Below the pieces are notes generated by a model. That model was not told the origin of the DNA. It made no database searches and saw nothing but the letters and a program-made list of their open reading frames with translations. A DNA stretch of 53,499 nucleotides from an uncultured Collinsella sp. (GTDB lineage Bacteria; Actinomycetota; Coriobacteriia; Coriobacteriales; Coriobacteriaceae), in contig CAKUGA010000006.1 in assembly GCA_934654515.1 (NCBI GenBank), positions 1-53,499 of the forward strand. The letters run 5' to 3'. Made by a program: the position numbers and the translations under genes. The stretch's first letter is position 1. Every line of letters starts with the position of its first letter. This document shows positions 15,819 through 24,207 of the stretch, one piece after another.

Positions 15819-18281
15819 ATGACCGAACATCATGCCATCAGTCGCCGAGCGTTTACGCTGGGCCTTGGACTCGCGGCGTTGTCGCCGCTTGCAAGCCTGC
15901 CCGAAACCGCGGGATTGGGCCTTCCCATGCGCGCGGCATTTGCAGAAGACACGCCCACACCGGCGGCCAACCTCGACAAGTTCGTCATTCGCCTTCGCCC
16001 CGCGGGCTATTTTCGCACCGCGAGCGTCAACGAAGACGGCAACGTCATCGGCAACGTCTGCCACCTGTTTAATGACGGCACGTCCAGCAAGCTCATCCTT
16101 GAGCACGTAGTGACCGATACAGAAAATACAAATTGGTATGCCATCCGCACCCTGCTCAATTTCGAAGAGCACAAGAAGACGGGCTACAGCATTTGGTCGG
16201 TCGATGGCGACTCGGACAAAGACGGAAAGGTCATCCACGTATGGAGTGGCGAGCATGACGGCAAGGCCAGCCGCTCTTTTGCGTTCGACCGCCAGTCAAA
16301 CGGAACCTACATCATCCGAGACCGCACAAACGAGAAAAAAGACATTAATTACCTGGCCATAGAAAAGGACGGCAAAGACCAAGACAACAACAAGATCTGC
16401 CACAAGAGGAAGAGCATTCCGTGGGAGCTCGAACTTGTCGGTTACGACAAGGGCGAGATCAATACCACGGTTAGAAGTATCGACTGGATCACGTATAGCA
16501 GCTACGTCGACGGACCATGCTGGATGAAATACGTCGACGGCAACAAATACCTCGACGAGCTGAGCATCCCGGGCACGCATGATTCGAGCACCTGCAGCGT
16601 CGACAACGACACCGAGCCCCAAACCTCGCTTGCAAAGTGCCAGCAGGATTACATCCCCACGCAGCTGCTCGAAGGCATTCGCTATTTTGATATCCGACTT
16701 GGAAAGAACGACAATAAAGGCGACCCCGGCATCGACCATGGAATATGCTACCTGCTCAAAAAAGACGGGGGCTTTATACATCTCTCCGATGTCATCGGTT
16801 ACTTCAAAACATTTTTGAACGAACACCCGTCAGAAGCGCTCATCATGCTTGTGTCACGAGGCAACGACGAGGCTACCGACGAAAGTGTTACGACGGCTTT
16901 TGCCAATGTTATGGGCAATAACTCCGATCTGTTCTATACGTCGAGCCATGTCCCCACACTGAACGAGGTGCGCGGAAAGATCGTCCTGCTGCGTCGATTT
17001 AAACTCGCCGGCGACAGCGTAGACGGCCACACGTGGGGCCTCGACCTCACCGAATGGGATGACAAGATCAAGGCGCATTCCGGAAAGTCCATGTGCCTCG
17101 TGAAATACGAGCAAGGCTTTGAGGCTGCGGGCAATACGGGCGACAAAGAGCCCTATAGCACAGCGGTATATGCCCAAGACCATTACAACTGCACGGGATC
17201 CAGTAAGATCGACTGGGTCGATATGGCCCTGAAGGCAGCGTCCGAGTTCGAGCGCAGCACCGTAGATATCACTGCCGCGGACGGGACAACGGTGCAGGCA
17301 ACGGAGCGCTGCTGGTTTATCAACTACACTAGCTGCACGCAAAACAACCCTTTTACCGCAGCGCGAGTGGTCAACGAGCACCTGTACAAGAGCTCGTATA
17401 TAAACAATACCGGAGTTGAGAGCACAAAGGCGGACTGCCGCAAGCACATTGGCATCATCGCATCCGACTTTGTTGATGCGGCACTGGCCCGGAGCATCTA
17501 CCAGCGCAATTACAACGATGCGCAGCACAAGCAAACCGTTTCGTGCTATCTCCCGACCCGCATGCGCATGACGTACGGCGACTCGCTGAGCGATGCCTCG
17601 CTCCAAGATGGCAAGACCGTTGGCGAGGGCCATTTCCGCCTTGTCGACAGCAGCAACGTACTCAACGTAGCAGCCTCGGGACATGCGTTTGCCATCGAAT
17701 ATGTGGATGTCGACGCCCTGGGCAACGAGACTGTTACGGGGCTGCAGGGCCCTGTGCCCATTGATATCGATCCACGTACGCTGACGCCCCATTTTGAGGG
17801 ACTCGAAGGCCTTAAGGCCGGCGAAGACGTGCGCGCCAAGATTGCGGCATCACTCGAGGGCAAGCTCGAAACCGATGCCTGCACGGCCCAGCTCGAGTTT
17901 GTGCACGACGCGGACGGCGCTCCGGGCACGGCAATGGCCGAGGGCGAAACATTTGCCGCAGGAACGTACTGGGTGCGCGTGAACGGTCTCTTGGGCGACG
18001 CGGCGCAGAACTACGCGCTCGCCAGCGACGGAGCCGCAAGCTTTACCGTTGCAGCCTCGGGCAACGCGGGCGGCGCCGGCACCGGTACCGGCGCCAACGC
18101 AGATGGCGCCGACAAGAACGGCGGCGGCAACAAGAGCAAGGGCTCGACCGGAAAACTCGCCGACACGGGCGACGGCTCTGGTATCGCCGCCGGGCTCGCC
18201 GCTGCCGCCGTGGCGACAACGGTCGCCGGCGCGGCAATGCTTGCCAGTGACCGCGAAAACGCTGGGGACGACAGCGAATAG
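15819..18281 (+). CDS. Tat-exported PI-PLC X-domain surface protein with ricin-like N-terminal module
   Basis: 820 residues. The N-terminus has a twin-arginine signal (SRRAFTLGLGLAALSPLAS) cut near AFAED. Residues about 50-215 form a ricin-type lectin-like module with DNA-independent repeats of W and D positions. Residues about 235-540 are a PI-PLC X domain: LSIPGTHDSST with His254, RYFDIRLG, and second His307 in GIDHGICYL. The rest is an MBG-like region, a Gly-rich spacer, KLADTGDGSG, a hydrophobic helix and an acidic tail. LADTG resembles a sortase motif (LPXTG variant) before a membrane anchor, but the tail lacks the usual basic end. Expected to cleave phosphatidylinositol or GPI-like lipids outside the cell; substrate not established. 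ATG 15819 follows GGAGGAG. Confidence 0.85.
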   Translation: MTEHHAISRRAFTLGLGLAALSPLASLPETAGLGLPMRAAFAEDTPTPAANLDKFVIRLRPAGYFRTASVNEDGNVIGNVCHLFNDGTSSKLILEHVVTDTENTNWYAIRTLLNFEEHKKTGYSIWSVDGDSDKDGKVIHVWSGEHDGKASRSFAFDRQSNGTYIIRDRTNEKKDINYLAIEKDGKDQDNNKICHKRKSIPWELELVGYDKGEINTTVRSIDWITYSSYVDGPCWMKYVDGNKYLDELSIPGTHDSSTCSVDNDTEPQTSLAKCQQDYIPTQLLEGIRYFDIRLGKNDNKGDPGIDHGICYLLKKDGGFIHLSDVIGYFKTFLNEHPSEALIMLVSRGNDEATDESVTTAFANVMGNNSDLFYTSSHVPTLNEVRGKIVLLRRFKLAGDSVDGHTWGLDLTEWDDKIKAHSGKSMCLVKYEQGFEAAGNTGDKEPYSTAVYAQDHYNCTGSSKIDWVDMALKAASEFERSTVDITAADGTTVQATERCWFINYTSCTQNNPFTAARVVNEHLYKSSYINNTGVESTKADCRKHIGIIASDFVDAALARSIYQRNYNDAQHKQTVSCYLPTRMRMTYGDSLSDASLQDGKTVGEGHFRLVDSSNVLNVAASGHAFAIEYVDVDALGNETVTGLQGPVPIDIDPRTLTPHFEGLEGLKAGEDVRAKIAASLEGKLETDACTAQLEFVHDADGAPGTAMAEGETFAAGTYWVRVNGLLGDAAQNYALASDGAASFTVAASGNAGGAGTGTGANADGADKNGGGNKSKGSTGKLADTGDGSGIAAGLAAAAVATTVAGAAMLASDRENAGDDSE

Positions 18282-18310
18282 GCAAGCCCGCCTTTTAGAC
18301 ACATCGACTC

Positions 18311-18351
18311 AATCGGGGGCGCAGGACACCGTTCTGTGCCCCCGATTTTTA
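18311..18351 (+). terminator. Rho-independent terminator of the PI-PLC-like gene
   Basis: AATCGGGGGCGCAG pairs with CTGTGCCCCCGATT across a short loop and is followed by TTTTT. It is 30 bases after the stop codon. Confidence 0.88.
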
Positions 18352-18375
18352 CCTTGGCCCGAACGCCGCCATGGG

Positions 18376-18645
18376 CTACATCACCATGTTCAGCGCGTTA
18401 ACAAACTCCTGGGCCTTCGCACGACTGCTCAGACTAAAGACGCAAGCGGTTAACAGTCGATTGCGCAGGAAAACGTCGCGACCCTTGATCCTGTTAACGC
18501 CCGTGATGTCCTTAAGGTAGACAATCTCGATATGCTTGCCGCCGAAAGTACCCTTCTTGAGCACCTCGATGCGGTTAGGGTAGATCTTGACGTCTTTAAA
18601 CCTGCCCGAACCTTTGTCCTGGAACAGCAAGGTGTTGTTGTCCAT
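18376..18645 (-). CDS. Small PH-like-domain protein (unknown function)
   Basis: 89 residues beginning MDNNTLLFQDKG. Alternating strands (VKIYPNRIEVLKKG, KHIEIVYLKDITGVNR, NRLLTACVFSLSS) and a final helix (KAQEFVNALN) suggest a bacterial PH-like fold. No membrane segment or catalytic motif is seen. ATG 18645 has GGGAGTG 6 bases upstream, whereas the longer in-frame reading to 18690 lacks a good site. It converges with the PI-PLC-like gene, whose terminator lies between them. Role unknown; PH-like modules often bind lipids or proteins. Confidence 0.65.
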   Translation of the reverse strand: MDNNTLLFQDKGSGRFKDVKIYPNRIEVLKKGTFGGKHIEIVYLKDITGVNRIKGRDVFLRNRLLTACVFSLSSRAKAQEFVNALNMVM

Positions 18646-18813
18646 GCGTGTCACTCCCATGGGGTTCGCTAAAACTGCCTCTATGGTCACATTTTAGTCA
18701 CTTCGGGAATCCTGCACGAAGGCGCTAGGCGACATTGAAATTCGAGTCCGCGCGAGGCTTTAAACTAAATGCAATAAAGATGCATTCCACAAGAGGAAAG
18801 TGGGGCGACAGTG

Positions 18814-19857
18814 ATGGGCGAACTGGTAAACCGTGGAGAATCGGCAATCGTGCCAGAAGTTTTTTACAAGCAGGTTTCCTCGATTCTCAACGCCGCTCGC
18901 GACAAGGCCTATACCGCCGTTAACTTTGCAATGGTTGAGGCATATTGGGAGATCGGCAAGAGCATTGTTGATGAGCAGGGCGGAGAGGAGCGCGCCAAGT
19001 ACGGCGATGCGCTGCTCAAGGCCCTTGCAATCAAGCTTACCAAGGATTTTGGCAAAGGCTTTGAGGCAAGGGAGCTGCGTAAAATGCGCCAGTTATATCT
19101 CACATTTCCAATTCGGGACTCACTGCGTCCCGAATTGAGCTGGACTCATTACCGCAGGTTGATGCGCATTCCCGACTCCGAAGCGCGCGCTTGGTACATG
19201 AACGAATGCGCCGACTCTCGCTGGAGCACACGTCAGCTCGAGCGCCAAATCAACACCATGTTCCGCGAGCGTCTACTTGCCAGCAAGGACAAAGAGACCG
19301 TCGCTCAGGAAATCCAAAAGAGCGCCCCCGCTCGTCGCCCCGAGGACATCATCCGCGACCCATATGTGCTTGAGTTTTTAGGCTTCTCGGACGACGCTGC
19401 GTTTCGCGAGAGCGATCTAGAGCAAGCGCTCATCACGCATCTTCAGAAGTTTCTGCTGGAGCTTGGCCGCGGCTTCGCTTTTGAGGCGCGCCAAAAGCGC
19501 ATCACCTTCGATGGTCGCCACTTCTATATTGACCTTGTGTTTTACAACTATCTGATGCGCTGTTTCGTGCTCATCGACCTTAAGACCGATGACCTTACGC
19601 ATCAGGACCTGGGCCAGATGCAAATGTATGTGAACTACTACACACGCGAGCTCATGAACGAAGGCGACAATCCGCCCATAGGCATCGTGCTCTGCGCGGA
19701 CAAAAGCGATTCGATCGTCGAGTACACGCTGCCCGAAGACAACGACCAAGTGTTTGCCGCCAAATACCTGCCGTATCTTCCAAGCAAGGAAGAGCTGGCG
19801 CGCGAGCTGAGTGCCGAGTACCGCGCCATCAACGAAGCGGCGAACGTCGAGGCGTAA
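18814..19857 (+). CDS. YhcG-type (DUF1016) PDDEXK nuclease-domain protein
   Basis: 347 residues. An N-terminal DUF1016 helical region (about 10-170, with NFAMVEAYWEIGKSIVDEQ, ELRKMRQLYLTFP and ELSWTHYRRLMRI) is followed by a C-terminal PD-(D/E)XK nuclease-like fold (about 185-335). In that fold YIDLVFYN supplies the acidic residue and LIDLKTDD the D-x-K. Related proteins are often found beside restriction or defence genes and are thought to be nucleases acting on DNA. Here it stands alone between a PH-like gene and an ADP-ribosylglycohydrolase, with no methylase nearby. ATG 18814 is preferred; a GTG three bases earlier is possible. Confidence 0.85.
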   Translation: MGELVNRGESAIVPEVFYKQVSSILNAARDKAYTAVNFAMVEAYWEIGKSIVDEQGGEERAKYGDALLKALAIKLTKDFGKGFEARELRKMRQLYLTFPIRDSLRPELSWTHYRRLMRIPDSEARAWYMNECADSRWSTRQLERQINTMFRERLLASKDKETVAQEIQKSAPARRPEDIIRDPYVLEFLGFSDDAAFRESDLEQALITHLQKFLLELGRGFAFEARQKRITFDGRHFYIDLVFYNYLMRCFVLIDLKTDDLTHQDLGQMQMYVNYYTRELMNEGDNPPIGIVLCADKSDSIVEYTLPEDNDQVFAAKYLPYLPSKEELARELSAEYRAINEAANVEA

Positions 19858-19925
19858 GGGCAACGGTACAGTACGGCCGACATCCCCAAAGTCGTTCCGC
19901 ACCACCTGGCATACGAGGAGTTTCC

Positions 19926-20714
19926 ATGACAGACAAACCGAAAGCAACGCTCCGCGACTGCATCTATGGGCTCGCCGTCGGCGACGCGCTGGGCGTCCCG
20001 TACGAGTTCAGGCCCCGCGGCACGTTCGAATGCACCGACATGATCGGCTACGGCACGCATGGGCAGCCCGCGGGCACCTGGAGCGACGATACGTCCATGA
20101 CGCTCGCAACCTGCGACTCGATTAGGGAGCTTGGACACATCGAAACCGCGGACATGCGCGACAAGTTCGTAGGCTGGATTGACCGCGGCGAGTATACGAT
20201 CGACGGCGTTTTCGATTACGGCGGCACGACCGCTCGCGCCCTGCGCAGCGGCAAAGGAGGCTCCGGCGAGCGCGACAACGGCAACGGCTCGCTCATGCGC
20301 ATCGCTCCCCTGGCGTTCACCGACGCGACAGATGAAGAGATCTGCGAGGTCTCCGCGATAACGCACGCCCACAGAACGTCAACCGACGCATGTGTCATAT
20401 TTGTCGAGCTGATGAGGGGCGTGATGAACGGCGAGCTTCCCTTGTGGATGCTCCATCTGAAAGACATGCCCGAGCACGAAATCAGGTCCGGCGACTTCGT
20501 GCGCGACACGCTTAAAGCCGCTACTTGGTGCTTTGTGAACACCACCAGCTACGAGGAATGCGTGCTCACCGCCGTCAACCTGGGCGACGACACCGACACC
20601 ACCGCGGCCGTCGCCGGCGCCCTCGCAGGCACGGCATACGGTATCGACGCAATTCCGCAGGAGTGGATTGATGTCCTGCGCGGTAAAGAGCTGATTGAGA
20701 GTTGCCTGTTTTAG
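19926..20714 (+). CDS. ADP-ribosylglycohydrolase family protein
   Basis: 262 residues. Family motifs: GLAVGDALGVPYEF near the N-terminus, GTWSDDTSMTL (metal-binding aspartates, about residue 58), ERDNGNGSLMRI (about 118) and the C-terminal metal motif LGDDTDTTAAVAGALAGT. All expected acidic residues appear present. The family removes ADP-ribose from arginine or other acceptors, using two Mg ions, in the cytoplasm. ATG 19926 follows GAGGAG by 5 bases. A small gene begins 32 bases after its stop and may be its partner. No ADP-ribosyltransferase is visible nearby. Substrate unknown. Confidence 0.9.
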   Translation: MTDKPKATLRDCIYGLAVGDALGVPYEFRPRGTFECTDMIGYGTHGQPAGTWSDDTSMTLATCDSIRELGHIETADMRDKFVGWIDRGEYTIDGVFDYGGTTARALRSGKGGSGERDNGNGSLMRIAPLAFTDATDEEICEVSAITHAHRTSTDACVIFVELMRGVMNGELPLWMLHLKDMPEHEIRSGDFVRDTLKAATWCFVNTTSYEECVLTAVNLGDDTDTTAAVAGALAGTAYGIDAIPQEWIDVLRGKELIESCLF

Positions 20715-20746
20715 GACGCCATACAAGAAATAAGGCCGAAAGCATC

Positions 20747-20968
20747 ATGGAGAGGGAGATCGCGAATATCGATGAGTTCCAAATGGACGAAAACGAGATT
20801 CCGCTACTCCCAGCGGAACTGAAAGAGGAGGGAAACCTCTACATCCTCCCCGTCGGGCGCCGCCTTCCCTGCGGAGTCTACAGGACCGCGGACGGCGGCT
20901 CGCTCATTTATGAGCCGTCCGAGCTCAGCACCTTCGGGCGAATGCTTGCCCAATTCAAAGAGAGCTAG
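20747..20968 (+). CDS. Small acidic hypothetical protein downstream of the ADP-ribosylglycohydrolase
   Basis: 73 residues starting MEREIANIDEFQMDENEIPL. An acidic front is followed by a compact segment (LYILPVGRRLPCGVYRTADGG) and an amphipathic tail ending FKES. No recognised family. ATG 20747 is used; ribosome site is weak (AAGGCC). An alternative TTG at 20702 would overlap the upstream gene. The 32-base gap and same strand suggest one transcript with the glycohydrolase. It could be an inhibitor or adaptor, but nothing shows this directly. Confidence 0.55.
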   Translation: MEREIANIDEFQMDENEIPLLPAELKEEGNLYILPVGRRLPCGVYRTADGGSLIYEPSELSTFGRMLAQFKES

Positions 20969-21107
20969 GAGCTTGATTATCCGTTAGATCGATACCGTTC
21001 CAAACCAAGGGGCAGGATGTCTCCCACCGCGGCCTATGGGGTAAAATCTAGACCGCCGCGGAATCCGCCTGCAGGCAACGCTCCGATCTCCGATTGGGGT
21101 GAAGCCT

Positions 21108-21200
21108 ATGAACTTGTTTCTTGAAATCCTGCGCCTCTCGATGTATGTGACCGGCATTGCCCGGAACCTCTACTCGATCTGGCGGGAATATAAGCAGTAA
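21108..21200 (+). CDS. Possible 30-residue membrane-active peptide gene
   Basis: A short frame in the 445-base gap between 20969 and 21413: MNLFLEILRLSMYVTGIARN then LYSIWREYKQ and TAA. GGGGTGAA lies about 6 bases before the ATG, and a 10-bp terminator hairpin follows the stop by 22 bases, so it looks like a self-contained transcription unit. The first 17 residues form a hydrophobic, amphipathic helix and the end is aromatic and basic, a make-up seen in small membrane peptides and type I toxins. TAAAAT at 21042-21047 might be a -10 site. No antisense RNA could be shown. The rest of the gap holds no other gene. Confidence 0.4.
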   Translation: MNLFLEILRLSMYVTGIARNLYSIWREYKQ

Positions 21201-21222
21201 CGGATAGCGAAGGGAGTCATGA

Positions 21223-21248
21223 AAAGGGCCGGTTGCAGCCGGCCCTTT
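21223..21248 (+). terminator. Terminator hairpin after the short peptide frame
   Basis: AAAGGGCCGG (21223-21232) pairs exactly with CCGGCCCTTT (21239-21248) around a 6-base loop. The trailing U-tract is short. A second weaker GC hairpin lies at about 21333-21358. Confidence 0.65.
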
Positions 21249-21413
21249 AGACAATAGCACCTGCGTTGCCCGCGCTTCCGAAGTGTGACTAGCTGAGGAG
21301 CGGGTTCCGCGGCACAACCTGATTTTACCCAGTGAGGCGGCTCTTTTGCAGCCGCTCCACCGTTTATTTACATCTAGCACCTGTTAAACGACCGGACAGT
21401 AGCTCTCACTCCC

Positions 21414-22751
21414 CTACTTCCCAAAAATCGCCGCGAACAAGCCCCTGCGCTTGGGCTTCTCTTCTCGATAGGAGCCCTCGGCTGCGGCCGCCACCTGCCG
21501 TGGCTGCTCGCCACCCCCACGTCGCACGATCTGGTACAAAAACGGCGACTTAACGTATTTGACCTCGATGGGCGTGGCGTGCACGGTGCTCTCGCCGGAC
21601 AGATGCAGGCTCGGGTTGAGCGGCGCCACGATATGCGTCTCGCGCTTGTCGCTAAACACCACCGCGGCCGCGCGGCCCGTCTGGCCGTTCACGGCGATGC
21701 GCACCTGCTCGCCATCGCGGCTGTCCGTCGCCGGACGATCGACAAAGTAGACCGGCACCATCACCAGGCCGTCCTTATGTTTGCGGGCCTTGCGCGCCCA
21801 AGCGCGGATGCTCTTTTTATTGAGCCCCAGCACTGCCTCGGCATCGTTGCCAGCAATGTCGAGCGCCAGCTTATCAATGACCACCTGGTCCTTGGTAGAT
21901 GCATCGACGGAGACAACGCGAAAGTCACCTTCCTGCATGGCGGGATCGAACGGACCGACCTTGGCGAAGTCCCACGGCTCCAAAATGCCCATAAGGCGAA
22001 CATCCAGATAGTTTGCCCGCGGATACGCCCAGTCGAGCACCTCGTAGTACACCAGGGTTTCCTTGCTCAGGCCCTTGCCCGGGAAGCTCGCCATCATACG
22101 CAGGTCCGCCAGCGCCATGGGGAAATAGAAAAGCATCATGTCGTTTTGGATCGCGTCTTCCACGTCGTGCCCGGCAAAGGCATCCGGGTACTGGCGCACC
22201 AGCTGCAGCGCGTTGGCACGTGCCTGCTGCGGCGAGATTTCGCAGGGAATACCCTGCTCCGGCACATACTCCGCACCCACGCCCATGGTCAGACGTTTGC
22301 TAAACGCACCGGGCTTGAGCAGGTCGGCAATGCCGATCTTGTTGCCGCAGGACGGGCACTCAAACACACGCTGAGTGGACTCGCCCTCAAAGGACGCACC
22401 GCAGAAGGGGCACGGAATGCTCACGTGCGTCGCCTCTTGGAACTCCTGTGCCGTCCCGCGATCTTCCCACAGCAGATGCTCCAGAACCGACTGGTTACGC
22501 CAGTGCGAATTAAAGAAATACCAGTCCGGGTCCTCTGGGCGCTCGAGCTGCGACACATGCGTGAGCTTGAGCAACCCGTCAACCACCGTCAGCGGTGTAT
22601 GGCGAATGCCCAGAGCACTCTTAGGCTCCCTGGCGTCCGCTTGCCACGGGACGACCGTTCCGCAATAGGCACATTCAAAGCTGCGCTTTGCCTGGTGCGA
22701 ATACATGGGCCCGCCGCAGTTTTGGCATTTAATGGCAAACATCTCGTCCAT
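21414..22751 (-). CDS. Zinc-ribbon protein of unknown function
   Basis: 445 residues with two zinc-ribbon pairs: CQNCGG...CAYCG at the N-terminus (about residues 8-30), and CPFCGASFEG...CPSCGNKIG (about 108-130). The rest is a mixed alpha/beta body (with HWRNQSVLEHLLW, DWAYPRANYLDVR and MVPVYFVDRPA) and a Pro/Arg-rich end RGLFAAIFGK. There is no signal peptide or membrane helix. I do not recognise a characterised family. ATG 22751 follows AAAGGAGG by 8 bases. It is divergent from a predicted metal exporter gene (23014), with about 260 bases between, so joint metal-responsive control is possible but not shown. Confidence 0.75.
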   Translation of the reverse strand: MDEMFAIKCQNCGGPMYSHQAKRSFECAYCGTVVPWQADAREPKSALGIRHTPLTVVDGLLKLTHVSQLERPEDPDWYFFNSHWRNQSVLEHLLWEDRGTAQEFQEATHVSIPCPFCGASFEGESTQRVFECPSCGNKIGIADLLKPGAFSKRLTMGVGAEYVPEQGIPCEISPQQARANALQLVRQYPDAFAGHDVEDAIQNDMMLFYFPMALADLRMMASFPGKGLSKETLVYYEVLDWAYPRANYLDVRLMGILEPWDFAKVGPFDPAMQEGDFRVVSVDASTKDQVVIDKLALDIAGNDAEAVLGLNKKSIRAWARKARKHKDGLVMVPVYFVDRPATDSRDGEQVRIAVNGQTGRAAAVVFSDKRETHIVAPLNPSLHLSGESTVHATPIEVKYVKSPFLYQIVRRGGGEQPRQVAAAAEGSYREEKPKRRGLFAAIFGK

Positions 22752-23013
22752 GGAAACGTCCTCCTTTGCGCAGGGGCTGTCGACATTAAGTATGTCGAGC
22801 AAATCCGCGCATGCCCATACCCATGTGGCCCAAAATGGAGCGCCCAAGCGGACGCAAAGTCGCAGCGGACTCGAGGCCGCGCGGACAGTCACTCGTCTCT
22901 GCCTTGCGCCCGTTAGCGCCGGCAGACCATTGCTGCATTTTCTAAGCATCCGCCCACAGCGTGCCCGTCCGAGCTACACTATCCCCTTAAACACGATTGT
23001 GAGGACGACCGTT

Positions 23014-24195
23014 ATGCTATTTGTAAATCGGCTGGTACATACGCTTGTTCCCGGCAGCGAAAGCGAACCGGTCGATACCTCCTGCCGCACCAACGCTGGC
23101 TTTGCCGCAAGCCTCATCTGCATCGGTCTCAACATCACGCTGTGCCTGGCCAAGGGAATCGCGGGCCTGCTCGCGGGCTCCGTCTCGCTTGTCGCCGACG
23201 CCTTCAACAACCTCTCCGACGCCTCGAGCAACATTGTGAGCCTGCTCGGGTTCCGACTTGCCAGCCGCCCTGCCGACGAGGGACACCCCTACGGCCACGG
23301 CCGCTACGAGTACCTGGCAGGGCTGTTTGTCGCCGTCCTCGTTTGCGCCGTTGGCATCAACCTGATCCTCGAATCGGTCACCAAAATCATCAAGCCCTCC
23401 CCCACCGCGTATTCGGCGCTCTCTATGGCAGCCCTTATCCTGTCCATGCTCGTCAAGTTTTGGATGGCGGCGTTCAACCGCGTGCTGGGCAACCGCATCG
23501 ATTCCGAGACGCTCATCGCCACAGCGCAGGATTCCAAAAACGACGTCATCACCTCGGGCTCGGTCCTGGTGGCAGCGCTTATCTCGCAAACAACCGGCTT
23601 TGACCTCGATGGCTGGGCAGGCCTGGGCGTGGGCATCTTCATCTGTATCAGCGGCATGGGTCTGGTGCGCGATGCCATCAGCCCACTGTTGGGACAGGCG
23701 CCCGATCCTAAGCTTGTCCAGACAATCCGCGACAAGATCATGTCGTATCCGCAGGTCCTGGGCACGCACGACCTGATGGTGCACGACTACGGTCCCGGTC
23801 GCCAATTTGCCAGCGCCCACGTGGAGATGCCCGGCGAGGGCGATGCATTTGAGCACCACGAGATCCTGGATACCATCGAGCACGATATCAAGCGCCAGAT
23901 GGGCATCGGTATCACGCTGCACTGCGACCCCATCGCCACAACCGGCGACGACCTGCGCGGCTGGGTCAAACGCGGCATCATGCAGATCGACCCCGCGCTC
24001 TCCATCCACGACCTGCACGAGCACGACGGATTCGTTTCGTTTGACCTGGTGCGCCCCGACGGCTTTGACCTATCCGACGAGGAGCTGCTGGAGCTCGTCA
24101 CGCGCATCGTGCACGAGCGCCGGCCCGACGTCTCATGCGTCGTCACGTTTGATTCGGGCTTTAGCTCGCCCGACCGTCCAGCAGAGCAGCTGTAG
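23014..24195 (+). CDS. Cation diffusion facilitator transporter, predicted Mn(II) exporter
   Basis: 393 residues. Six membrane segments occupy about residues 28-215, followed by a cytoplasmic ZT-dimer domain with HDLMVHDYGPG and GIGITLHCDP, and a C-terminal extension. The metal site in TM2 reads N65-x-x-x-D69 (ADAFNNLSD) and in TM5 D173-x-x-x-D177 (AQDSKNDV). The Asn-Asp/Asp-Asp set is the one known for Mn-exporting CDF proteins (MntE, MneP), in contrast to the His-containing sets of Zn exporters. Proton-coupled efflux from cytoplasm is expected. ATG 23014 has GAGG 9 bases upstream. Metal choice is inferred from motif only. Confidence 0.88.
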   Translation: MLFVNRLVHTLVPGSESEPVDTSCRTNAGFAASLICIGLNITLCLAKGIAGLLAGSVSLVADAFNNLSDASSNIVSLLGFRLASRPADEGHPYGHGRYEYLAGLFVAVLVCAVGINLILESVTKIIKPSPTAYSALSMAALILSMLVKFWMAAFNRVLGNRIDSETLIATAQDSKNDVITSGSVLVAALISQTTGFDLDGWAGLGVGIFICISGMGLVRDAISPLLGQAPDPKLVQTIRDKIMSYPQVLGTHDLMVHDYGPGRQFASAHVEMPGEGDAFEHHEILDTIEHDIKRQMGIGITLHCDPIATTGDDLRGWVKRGIMQIDPALSIHDLHEHDGFVSFDLVRPDGFDLSDEELLELVTRIVHERRPDVSCVVTFDSGFSSPDRPAEQL

Positions 24196-24207
24196 CCCAC
24201 TTAACAG

